Positions 56,030 through 63,596 of a stretch of 64,000 bases of DNA are shown piece by piece. The translations under genes and the position numbers were made by a program. The stretch spans positions 1,123,043 to 1,187,042 of the forward strand of contig NZ_JAUSVK010000001.1 of NCBI RefSeq assembly GCF_030814655.1. The letters run 5' to 3'. How positions within the stretch are numbered: the first letter of the stretch is position 1; every line of letters begins with the position of its first letter. The DNA is from Labrys monachus (GTDB taxonomy: Bacteria > Pseudomonadota > Alphaproteobacteria > Rhizobiales > Labraceae). Below the pieces are notes generated by a model, which had not been told where the DNA came from, searched no databases, and saw only the letters and a program-made list of their open reading frames with translations.

Positions 56030-57760
56030 ATGCGCAGGCCCGAAACGAACGCCGACGGCGCGTCCGCCGCCATCACGGATGCCGCCGCGGTTGCGCGGGA
56101 CGGAAGCCTGAAGGGCGCCCAGATCGTCGCCGCCATCCTGAAGCGCGAGGGCATGAAGCAGATCATCGGCTTTCCGCACAGCGAACTGCTCGAAGCCTCG
56201 GCCGAGATCGACATTCCCCCGGTGATCACCCGCACGCAGCGCGTCGCGGTGAACATCGCCGAAGGCTATGCCCGCGTCACCGCCGGCCGCGAACTCGCGG
56301 TCGTCACCGTTCAATACGGGCCGGGCGTCGAGAGTTCGTTCGGCGGCATCGCGCAGGCCTATAACGACCGCGCCCCGGTTCTCTTCCTGCCCACCGGCTA
56401 TCCGCGCGGGCACGAGGCGGTGGCGCCGAATTTCGAGGCTCGCCGGAATTTCCGCAACGTCACCAAATGGTGCGAGGCGGCCACGCGTGTCCAGGATCTG
56501 CCCAAGCTGATGCATTCGGCGATTTCGCGCCTGCGCAACGGGGCGCCGTCGCCCGTGCTGCTCGAATTGCCGGTCGACCTTCTCGCCGAGTCGCACGATG
56601 CCGACCTTCAGGACTACCGGCGCCCCCGCCGCTCGGTGCCGCAGGCCGGCGCCGAGGAGATCGGCGAACTCGTCGACACGCTGCTGCGCGCCGAAAATCC
56701 GCTGATCCTCGCCGGCCAGGGCGTGCTGTCCGCCCAGGCCTCCGCCGAGCTGACGCAGTTCGCCGAGATCCTCGGCATTCCCGTGATGACGACGCCGAAC
56801 GGCAAGAGCGCCTTCCCCGAAAACCATCCGCTTTCGCTGGGAACGGCGGGGCGCGCCCGGCCGGCGACCGTCGATCATTTCCTCGCCAAGGCCGACGTCG
56901 TGCTGGCGATCGGCTCCAGCCTGACGCGGTCGCACTACATCCTGCCGATTCCCGGCGACAAGACGCTGCTCCAGATCACCATCGACGAGGCCGACCTCGG
57001 CAAGGACTATCCCGTCGCCCTCGGCGTGGTCGGCGATGCCCGCTCGGTGCTGCTGCAGATGCGCGACCGCGCCCTGGAGGATCGCACCGCGATCGAGCGG
57101 CTGCGTCCGCGCACCGCCGCGCTGGCGCGTGAGATCCATGGAGTGCAGGCCGAGTTCATGCGCCGGTGGATGCCGTTCCTGACGTCCGACGCCGTGCCGC
57201 TCTCGCCCTACCGTCTCGTATGGGAGGTGATGAATGCCGTCGATCCCGAGCGCACCATCGTCACCCATGATGCCGGCAACCCGCGCGACCAGTTCTGTCC
57301 CTTCTACCGGGCCGTCAAGCCGGGCAGCTATATCGGCTGGGGCAAGACGACCCAGCTCGGCAGCGGCCTCGGCTTCGCCATGGGCGCCCGGCTCGCCCGC
57401 CCGGATGCGACGGTCGTCAACATCATGGGCGAATCGGCCTTCGGCATGGTGGGCATCGATTTCGAGACGGCGACGCGTTGCAACCTGCCGATCCTGACGA
57501 TCGTGATGCGCAACAATGTTCTCGGCGGCTATGCCGCCTCCATGCCGATCGCGACGCGCAAATTCGGCGCCAACCGCATGTCGGGCGAATATGCGCCCAT
57601 CGCCCGCGCCCTGGGCGGCCATGGCGAATGCGTCGCCCAGCCGGCCGAGCTGAGACCGGCGCTGCGGCGCTGCCTCGATCATGTGGGAGCCGGACAGGCG
57701 GCGCTGCTGGAGGTCATCACCCACGAGGAGGGAAGGCTGCCCGGGCTTTACGAGGCCTGA
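56030..57760 (+). CDS. ThDP-dependent enzyme of the acetolactate-synthase family with altered active site
   Basis: The 576-residue protein has the three domains of the family: N-terminal pyrimidine-binding (about 28-195), central (about 215-345) and C-terminal diphosphate-binding (about 390-570). The activating Glu in the RHEQ-type segment is Gln70 here (VITRTQRVAVNIAEGYAR). The GDG start of the metal/diphosphate motif is GES (467-469), with the closing NN at 495-496. Gln at position 70 should slow cofactor activation; glyoxylate carboligase works with Val there, so activity is not ruled out. The central domain lacks the usual FAD motifs of ALS by eye. GAGG precedes the ATG. The reaction may be a C-C cleavage or ligation of a keto acid. 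Confidence 0.88.
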   Translation: MRRPETNADGASAAITDAAAVARDGSLKGAQIVAAILKREGMKQIIGFPHSELLEASAEIDIPPVITRTQRVAVNIAEGYARVTAGRELAVVTVQYGPGVESSFGGIAQAYNDRAPVLFLPTGYPRGHEAVAPNFEARRNFRNVTKWCEAATRVQDLPKLMHSAISRLRNGAPSPVLLELPVDLLAESHDADLQDYRRPRRSVPQAGAEEIGELVDTLLRAENPLILAGQGVLSAQASAELTQFAEILGIPVMTTPNGKSAFPENHPLSLGTAGRARPATVDHFLAKADVVLAIGSSLTRSHYILPIPGDKTLLQITIDEADLGKDYPVALGVVGDARSVLLQMRDRALEDRTAIERLRPRTAALAREIHGVQAEFMRRWMPFLTSDAVPLSPYRLVWEVMNAVDPERTIVTHDAGNPRDQFCPFYRAVKPGSYIGWGKTTQLGSGLGFAMGARLARPDATVVNIMGESAFGMVGIDFETATRCNLPILTIVMRNNVLGGYAASMPIATRKFGANRMSGEYAPIARALGGHGECVAQPAELRPALRRCLDHVGAGQAALLEVITHEEGRLPGLYEA

Positions 57761-57804
57761 CAACGTTCCGAGACCCGCGGTCATGGCCGCAGAGCGACCG
57801 GAAA

Positions 57805-57852
57805 GTGCCGGTCGGGGACCGGCACACCGCGGTGGGCGGGTCTCCTGACCCG
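57805..57852 (+). ncRNA. Two intergenic hairpins between ThDP enzyme and amidohydrolase genes
   Basis: GTGCCGGT/ACCGGCAC (57805-57812, 57818-57825) is a perfect 8-bp stem with a 5-base loop. CGGGTC/GACCCG (57837-57842, 57847-57852) follows with a 4-base loop. Neither has a T tract. They lie in the only gap above 200 bp within the enzyme part of the cluster and may mark a processing site or the end of one transcript. Confidence 0.35.
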
Positions 57853-58005
57853 ACCCGCCGCGGCGCTCGGCCGGGGTTTCCATCCCTCCGGGCATCAGAG
57901 GCCCCGGACCGCCGGCGCGGCCCGAATTTGTCGGCACGATGCCGGCCATATTATCCGTGGTGTCCGGGACGCGGGTTCCGGCACTTGTTTCACGAGGGCA
58001 CCAGA

Positions 58006-59367
58006 ATGTTCGATCTGCTCCTGCGCGGAGGAAACGTCGTCAATGCGGGCGGCGCGGCGCGCGCCGATGTCGCGATCGAGGGAGGCCGCATCGCCGCGCT
58101 GCTGGCGCCCGGCGAGAGCGCGGTGGCCCGCGACGAGATCGATGTCGCCGGCTGCGACCTCCTGCCGGGGCTCGTCGACGCGCATGTGCATCTGCGCGAC
58201 CCCGGCCTCACCCACAAGGAGGATTTCCAGTCCGGCACGCGCTCGGCGGCGGTGGGCGGCGTGACGACGCTGCTCGACATGCCGACCGACGAGCCGTGGA
58301 CCTGGAATGCAGGCCAGCTGCGCGACAAGATGCAGCTCGCCGCCGGGCGGCTGCACACCGATGTCGGCTTCCAGGTGGTGGTGCGGCGCGACCTCGCCGG
58401 GCTGAGGGAGCTGCGCGAACTGGCTCCCGTCTCCTTCGAACTCTTCACCGCGGATGTCCCCGAGGCTTTCCTACATGACACGCTCGACGGCATGGACCGG
58501 GCGATGCGGGCGCTCGCTCCGCTCGACGTGCTGATCGGCGTGTCGCCGGGGGACGAGTCGATCCTGGCCGGCGAGACCCGGCGCAACGCCGGGCGGGCAG
58601 GGGGCGTCTGCGAATTCCAGGCGAGCCGGCCGCCTTTGGCCGAATCGGCCGGCATCGCCCGCGCCGTCCTCGCCGCCGCCGCGACCGGCGCGCGCATCCA
58701 TATCCGGCAGACCAATTCGGCCCTGGGCATTGCGACCTGGCGGCGCCTGCGCGACATGGCCGACGCCAGCATCGAGACGACGCCGCAATGCCTGCTCTTC
58801 GCCAAGGACAGCTATGAGAGGCTCGGCGCCAACCTCAAGGCGTCGCCGCCGCTGCGCGAACAGGAGGATCTCGTCGCCATGCGCGAGGCCCTGCGTGCGG
58901 GCGCGATCGACATCGTCGCCACCGACCACGCGCCGCACAGTCCGGCCGAGAAGGCTGCTTCCTATGCGAATTTCGCCGACATCCCGGGCGGCATGCCGGG
59001 CGTGCAGACGCTTCTCGCCACGATGCTGCATTTCGTCGACCAAGGCGACATCGCCTTGAAGGACCTCGTGCGCATGTGCAGTGCCAATCCGGCGGCACGT
59101 TTCGGCCTCGGCGGGCGCAAGGGCGCCATCCGTCCCGGGCATGACGCCGATATCCTCATCCTCGACCCGTCGAAGCGAACGGTCGTTCACAACGAGGACC
59201 AGCTGTCGCGCGCCGGCTACACGCCTTTCGACGGGCTCGACGTGCCCTGGCGCCTCCTCCGCGTCCTGCTGCGCGGCCGCGAGATCTTCGGCGCCGGCGG
59301 CGTCGCCGAGGCGCGCGGCGGGGCCGTGGTCACCGCCGGCCCGACGTCGGCCCATGCCGATCGATGA
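58006..59367 (+). CDS. Dihydroorotase-like amidohydrolase with changed metal ligands
   Basis: The 453-residue protein is a cyclic-amidohydrolase relative: DAHVHLRDPG (His60, His62), GGVTTLLDMPTDEP, TPQCLLFAKDSYERLGANLKASPPLR, ATDHAPHS (Asp307) and a C-terminal GAIRPGHDADILILD. Aligned by eye to dihydroorotase, the bridging Lys/Asp position is Glu145 (SFELF), the third ligand His (in xHAEDE) is Ser180 (VSPGDE), and the fourth (HIxHxS) is Gln235 (HIRQTN). Only His60, His62 and Asp307 remain certain, so a binuclear site is unlikely. GAGG precedes the ATG. It could be a mono-metal hydrolase of a ring amide or a lactone. It is not a housekeeping pyrC. Confidence 0.88.
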   Translation: MFDLLLRGGNVVNAGGAARADVAIEGGRIAALLAPGESAVARDEIDVAGCDLLPGLVDAHVHLRDPGLTHKEDFQSGTRSAAVGGVTTLLDMPTDEPWTWNAGQLRDKMQLAAGRLHTDVGFQVVVRRDLAGLRELRELAPVSFELFTADVPEAFLHDTLDGMDRAMRALAPLDVLIGVSPGDESILAGETRRNAGRAGGVCEFQASRPPLAESAGIARAVLAAAATGARIHIRQTNSALGIATWRRLRDMADASIETTPQCLLFAKDSYERLGANLKASPPLREQEDLVAMREALRAGAIDIVATDHAPHSPAEKAASYANFADIPGGMPGVQTLLATMLHFVDQGDIALKDLVRMCSANPAARFGLGGRKGAIRPGHDADILILDPSKRTVVHNEDQLSRAGYTPFDGLDVPWRLLRVLLRGREIFGAGGVAEARGGAVVTAGPTSAHADR

Positions 59368-59400
59368 TGGATATCCCTCACGCCTGCCAAGGAGAGAACA

Positions 59401-60174
59401 ATGCCCCTGCTGAAAGACAAGGTTGCCATCGTCACCGGCGCGAGTTCGGGGCTGGGACGCGCCATTGCCCTGCGCTATGCCAGAGAGGGTGCGAACGTCG
59501 TGCTGGCCGATGTCCGCGACGAGCCGATCGAGGGCGGCGAGACCACGCAGGCCCTCATCCTCGCCGCCGGCGGCAGCGCCATCAGCCCGCGCACCGACGT
59601 TTCGAAATGGTCTGACGTCGATGCCCTCGTCGAGGCCGCGGTGTCGCGCTTCGGCCGGCTCGACGTCATGGTCAACAATGCGGCGATCTACACCAGCACC
59701 AATCTCGTCGAGACGACCGAGGAGCAGTGGAACCGCGTGATGGCGGTCAACGTCACCGGCGTATTCCATGGCTGCAAGCGGGCGGTGCAGCAGATGCTCA
59801 CCCAGGATCCGGTGGAGGAGGTGAGGGGCCGCATCGTCAATATTTCCTCGCAGCACGGCATGGTCGGCTCACCCGGCGACATGCCCTACGGCGTCAGCAA
59901 GGGCAGCATCGTGCAGATGACGCGCCAGATCGCCGTCGACCACGCCAGGGATTTCATCGTCTGCAACGCCGTCGCGCCGGGCAAGATCATCACGGGCAAG
60001 CCGGGCGTCGCCAACGACCCGCAGGCGCTCGACTATTCGCATCGCCGTACGCCGTGGCCGCGGCTGGGCCGGCCGGACGACGTCGCCGGTGCGGCGCTGT
60101 TCCTGGCGAGCGACATGGCGACCTACATCACCGGCGTCAACCTCCTCGTCGACGGCGGCTGGATGGCCTTCTGA
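59401..60174 (+). CDS. Short-chain dehydrogenase/reductase, second in cluster
   Basis: The 257-residue classical SDR has the cofactor loop VTGASSGLGRAIAL, Asp in LADVRD favouring NAD, NNAAIYTS, and the catalytic Ser, Tyr and Lys in ISSQHGMVGSPGDMPYGVSKG. It ends with GVNLLVDGGWMAF. AAGGAG precedes the ATG. It lies 33 bp after the amidohydrolase gene. All catalytic residues are present, unlike the next SDR. Confidence 0.92.
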   Translation: MPLLKDKVAIVTGASSGLGRAIALRYAREGANVVLADVRDEPIEGGETTQALILAAGGSAISPRTDVSKWSDVDALVEAAVSRFGRLDVMVNNAAIYTSTNLVETTEEQWNRVMAVNVTGVFHGCKRAVQQMLTQDPVEEVRGRIVNISSQHGMVGSPGDMPYGVSKGSIVQMTRQIAVDHARDFIVCNAVAPGKIITGKPGVANDPQALDYSHRRTPWPRLGRPDDVAGAALFLASDMATYITGVNLLVDGGWMAF

Positions 60175-60367
60175 CCGCCGGCACGGCCATACCTCGCAGG
60201 GTGGCATCCCGGCCCAGCGAGCCTTCTCGGCTGCGTGTCCCGGCGGGGACGACGGCCCGGCTGCCGAAGCCTCGCTTGGCGGCCGGGTATAAATCAAGCT
60301 AATCGGCGCGATGCGACGCGGAGCATCTATGGCTCCCGGGCCTCGCTTGGTGAAAGGAATTCCAGCA

Positions 60368-61135
60368 ATGCATATCGACCTCAGCGGCAAGCGCGCTCTG
60401 ATCCTCGGCGCGAGCGGTGGCCTCGGCTCCGCCATTGCGACGGGCCTGAGGGAAGCGGGCGCGGACATCGCCGTCGTCGGCCGTTCGGCCGAGCGGCTCC
60501 AGGCGGCCATGCCGGAGGCGAAGGCCCGGATCGTCGCCGATCTCGCCGCCGCCGGTGCACCCGACGCGATCGCCGACCAGGCCCTCGCAGCGCTCGGCGG
60601 CGTCGACATCCTCGTCAACAATTCGGGCGGCCCGCCGCCCTCGCCGGCGCTGGGTGTCTCCGCCGAAGTGTGGAAGGCGCAGTTCGAGGCGATGGTGCTG
60701 TCGCTGATGAAGCTCACCGACAGGCTGGCGCCCGGCATGGTCGAGCGCAAATGGGGGCGCATCCTCACGATCGCCTCGTCCGGCGTGCAGATGCCGATCC
60801 CCAACCTCGCCGTGTCCAACACGCTGCGCTCGGCACTGGTCGGCTGGTCCAAGACACTGGCGACGGAACTCGCCCCCCATGGCGTCACCGTCAACATGGT
60901 ACTGCCGGGCCGGATCGCGACATCGCGGGTCGCCTCGCTCGACGCGGCGGCGGCCCAGCGCACCGGCCGCACGGCGGAAGAAGTCGAGGCCGCCTCGCGC
61001 GCCGCCATTCCGATGGGCCGCTATGGACGCCCGGAGGAATTCGCAGCCGCCGCGGTGTTCCTCGCCAGCCCGCAGGCCTCCTATGTGACGGGAACGACGA
61101 TACGCATCGACGGCGGCATGATCCGCAGCATCTAG
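60368..61135 (+). CDS. SDR-fold protein lacking the catalytic Tyr and Lys
   Basis: The 255-residue protein has an SDR fold: LILGASGGLGSAIATGL, DILVNNSGGPPPSPAL, RILTIASSGVQMPIPNLAVS, GVTVNMVLPGRIAT and YVTGTTIRIDGGMI. At the positions of the active-site Tyr and Lys it has Ser150 and Arg154 (SNTLR), while Ser137/138 is kept. A group of SDR proteins related to beta-ketoacyl reductases shares this change (LSN in place of the Tyr motif), so it belongs to a real subfamily rather than to a decayed gene. AGGA precedes the ATG. It follows the previous SDR by 193 bp and probably closes the cluster. Confidence 0.88.
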   Translation: MHIDLSGKRALILGASGGLGSAIATGLREAGADIAVVGRSAERLQAAMPEAKARIVADLAAAGAPDAIADQALAALGGVDILVNNSGGPPPSPALGVSAEVWKAQFEAMVLSLMKLTDRLAPGMVERKWGRILTIASSGVQMPIPNLAVSNTLRSALVGWSKTLATELAPHGVTVNMVLPGRIATSRVASLDAAAAQRTGRTAEEVEAASRAAIPMGRYGRPEEFAAAAVFLASPQASYVTGTTIRIDGGMIRSI

Positions 61136-61306
61136 AACGCGGCGGACCGGGGCGCCCGACGGGCGATCCCGGTGCCGCGGCGGGACGATCCGCGAGGTTG
61201 CCGGCATAGAGCTGCGTTCCGTCCGATTCGCCGCTTGCATCGGCCGCCTCGAACGGCTTTCTTCAGGAGCGGAACCGTTTGGGCTTCCGCATCCGGGGGA
61301 ATCGCC

Positions 61307-61486
61307 ATGCCGCGTAACGAAATCGCCGCCATCATCGGTCTGATCGTGGCGATCTGGTATGTGCTCGCGGGTCCGGGCCGAAGCCTCGGCCTGCCGCGCA
61401 ACCCGCGCGGGCTCGCGATGGTGCTTGTCGTCTTCCTCGTCACCTTCGCGATCGTGTGGATCGTATTGCGCCTTCTCAATTACTGA
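61307..61486 (+). CDS. Small two-helix membrane protein
   Basis: The 59-residue protein has two membrane helices (about 6-22, IAAIIGLIVAIWYVLAG, and 38-57, MVLVVFLVTFAIVWIVLRLL) joined by a short basic loop with PRNPRGL. GGGGGA lies 6 bases before the ATG. Not recognised as a named family. It stands alone, between the catabolic cluster and a GNAT gene. Confidence 0.75.
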   Translation: MPRNEIAAIIGLIVAIWYVLAGPGRSLGLPRNPRGLAMVLVVFLVTFAIVWIVLRLLNY

Positions 61487-61596
61487 GGGCGCTCGCCGTG
61501 GCCCCCTTGACGCGCGTGCCGCAATAGGATTTCCGGTGGAGCATGACTAGCTCCGCCAGACTTCTCTCCGCCGGCTACTCCGCCGTCCCCCCCGGC

Positions 61597-62166
61597 ATGA
61601 TCGCCACCGTCGTCACTTGCCTGGAGATGACGCAGCGCCCGCGCCCCCGCCCGCTGCGTCCGGTCGATACGCCGATGGTGCTGCAGCGCGTCGAAAAGCC
61701 GGATCTCCAGGCCTATCGCGCCCTGTTCCGCGCCGTCGGACAGGATTGGCTGTGGTATTCCCGCCTGACCATGCCGGACGACGAGTTGCGCGGCATCCTC
61801 GAGGATCCTCTCGTCGAAATCCATGTGCTGTCCTCGATGCGCCGGGATATCGGGCTGCTGGAACTCGATTTCCGCCGGCCGGGGGAATGCGAGCTCGCCT
61901 TTTTCGGCCTCGTCAAGGAAGCGATCGGGCAGGGAGCGGGCCGCTTCCTGATGGACCAGGCGCTTGCCAAGGCGTGGTCGCGGCCGATCGAACGGCTATG
62001 GGTGCACACCTGCACCTTCGACCACCCGGCGGCGCTCGGCTTCTATCGCCGCTCCGGCTTCGTGCCCTTCTCGTTCGAGGTGGAGGTCTCGCCCGATCCG
62101 CGCCTGAGCGGGCACCTGCCGCGCGAGGTGGCGCCGCAGGTGCCGCTGGCCGATTTCGGCCCCTGA
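61597..62166 (+). CDS. GNAT family N-acetyltransferase
   Basis: The 189-residue protein begins MIATVVTCLEM and has DWLWYSRLTMPDDELRGIL, then the GNAT core with ELAFFGLVKEAIGQGAGRFLMDQAL (acetyl-CoA-binding QGAGRF) and WVHTCTFDHPAALGFYRRSGFVPF. Proteins with this VTxLEM and WLWY pattern form a group common in alphaproteobacteria. ATGs at 61543 and 61627 are also possible; 61597 matches the group. The substrate is unknown. Confidence 0.87.
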   Translation: MIATVVTCLEMTQRPRPRPLRPVDTPMVLQRVEKPDLQAYRALFRAVGQDWLWYSRLTMPDDELRGILEDPLVEIHVLSSMRRDIGLLELDFRRPGECELAFFGLVKEAIGQGAGRFLMDQALAKAWSRPIERLWVHTCTFDHPAALGFYRRSGFVPFSFEVEVSPDPRLSGHLPREVAPQVPLADFGP

Positions 62167-62236
62167 GGAGGCGGGCCGCACGCGTGTCGGGCCGGCGCGA
62201 TTGTGATAGCGTCGGGCGCAGTCAATCAGGAACGCA

Positions 62237-62542
62237 ATGATGGCCGATCCAAAACGCCCCGCGACGCCGCCTTACCGCAATGTCGACACTGCGCCTTTCG
62301 TCTATTTCGACGTCGTTCCCAGCTTCGGCGTGATGCAGGGCACCGTCCAGATCGAGCTGGCGGCGCGCACGCTGTCGCCGGCGGGCAAGGACGTGGCGAT
62401 CGAGCTCGTCGCCTGCGGGCGCCTGCGCTGCAGCCCCATGGCGGCGCAGGCCCTCAGGGACGCCATCGACAAATCCCTGAAGATGCTGGCGCAGCCGCAG
62501 CCGCAAAGCGCGCCCGCGGTGGGATCGGCGACGATCCAGTGA
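62237..62542 (+). CDS. Conserved hypothetical protein
   Basis: The 101-residue protein is not named. NVDTAPFVYFDVVPSFGVMQ, then GTVQIELAARTLSPAGKDVA, then ELVACGRLRCSPMAAQALRDAIDKSLKML suggest a small beta sandwich followed by a helix. The C-terminus is Gln/Pro/Ala-rich. The pattern of FGVMxGTVQIELAAR with LRCSPxAAxxLRDAI recalls a hypothetical family frequent in rhizobia. AGGA lies 6 bases before the ATG at 62237. Confidence 0.8.
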   Translation: MMADPKRPATPPYRNVDTAPFVYFDVVPSFGVMQGTVQIELAARTLSPAGKDVAIELVACGRLRCSPMAAQALRDAIDKSLKMLAQPQPQSAPAVGSATIQ

Positions 62543-62665
62543 CCGGGCACGCCAGGTTGCCCCACAACCGAGCCAAAACTGACGGTCTCAAGTTTTTTGC
62601 AGTGCAATATATCCCCGCATCGTGGCACAAGAGGAGGATCACCCTCGTGAACATGTGCCACCGCC

Positions 62666-63580
62666 GTGATCGTCCGTAAGAGCCCACGTCCGTGGGAATT
62701 GTTTTTCGTTATGCGCGGCTCGATCGTGCCGCATATCTGGCCCCAGATGATCATCGTCACCCTGCTTTCGGTGGCGGTCACCCTGCTGGAGACGCATGGC
62801 TATATCCACGTCGCTCCGATCGCGGCCCTGCCGTTCTCGCTGATCGGCGTGGCGCTCTCGATCTTCGCGGCGTTCCGCAACACCGCGAGCTATGACCGCT
62901 GGTGGGAGGCCCGCAAGATCCTGGGCCAGATGGTGATCGACGCGAGAGGCTTGTCGCGGCAGGCGCTGGCCTATCTCGCCGCCGAGCCCGCGGTCGCCCG
63001 GCGCCTCGCCCTCCATTCCATCGCCTTCTGCGACACGCTGCGCTGCCTGCTCCGCGACGAGCCGCTGGATGAGCCGGCGCTGCGGCATCTGGATGCTCGC
63101 GAGCGGGCCTTGATGCAGGCGAGCCGCCACGTTCCCAACCGCGTTCTTGCCCTGATGAGCACGGCGATCGCCGGCGCGCTCGGCCGCGGGCAGATCTCGC
63201 CGCAGATGGCGCAGACGCTGGAGGAACGGGTCACCGCGCTTTCGGGCGACCTCGCGGCGGCCGAACGCATCAAGTCGACGCCGCTGCCCTTCGCCTATTC
63301 GCTCCTCCTGCACCGGACCGTCTATCTGTTCTGCTTCCTGCTGCCCTTCGGCGTCGCCGACAGCATGGGCCTGTGGACGCCGGTCATCGTGGCCATCATG
63401 TCCTACACCTTCTTCGGGCTGGACACGCTGGGCGACGAGCTGGTCGTCCCCTTCGGCACCACCAGCAACAGCCTGCCGCTGATGGCGATCTGCCGGACGA
63501 TCGAGATCAATATCCTGGAGGATCTCGGCGAGCCGAACCTGCCGTCCGCGCCGCAGCCGGTGAACTTCATCCTGGAGTGA
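62666..63580 (+). CDS. Bestrophin-like inner-membrane channel (UPF0187)
   Basis: The 304-residue protein starts at GTG 62666. N-terminal RPWELFFVMRGSIVPHIWPQ and FRNTASYDRWWEARKILGQMVIDAR are the bestrophin-family hallmarks. Hydrophobic segments lie near 26-44, 48-68, 210-232 and 235-255. The late part has GLDTLGDELVVPFGTTSNSLPL. Bacterial members such as Klebsiella KpBest form pentameric ion channels. It stands alone and is convergent with the gene at the right edge, 16 bp apart. Confidence 0.9.
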   Translation: MIVRKSPRPWELFFVMRGSIVPHIWPQMIIVTLLSVAVTLLETHGYIHVAPIAALPFSLIGVALSIFAAFRNTASYDRWWEARKILGQMVIDARGLSRQALAYLAAEPAVARRLALHSIAFCDTLRCLLRDEPLDEPALRHLDARERALMQASRHVPNRVLALMSTAIAGALGRGQISPQMAQTLEERVTALSGDLAAAERIKSTPLPFAYSLLLHRTVYLFCFLLPFGVADSMGLWTPVIVAIMSYTFFGLDTLGDELVVPFGTTSNSLPLMAICRTIEINILEDLGEPNLPSAPQPVNFILE

Positions 63581-63596
63581 ACGCCCGCGCTCGCGC

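Noticed and set aside
55958-57949. A 663-residue minus-strand open frame over the ThDP enzyme
   Set aside because: It is antisense to a gene with clear family motifs, has no start signal and no recognisable fold.
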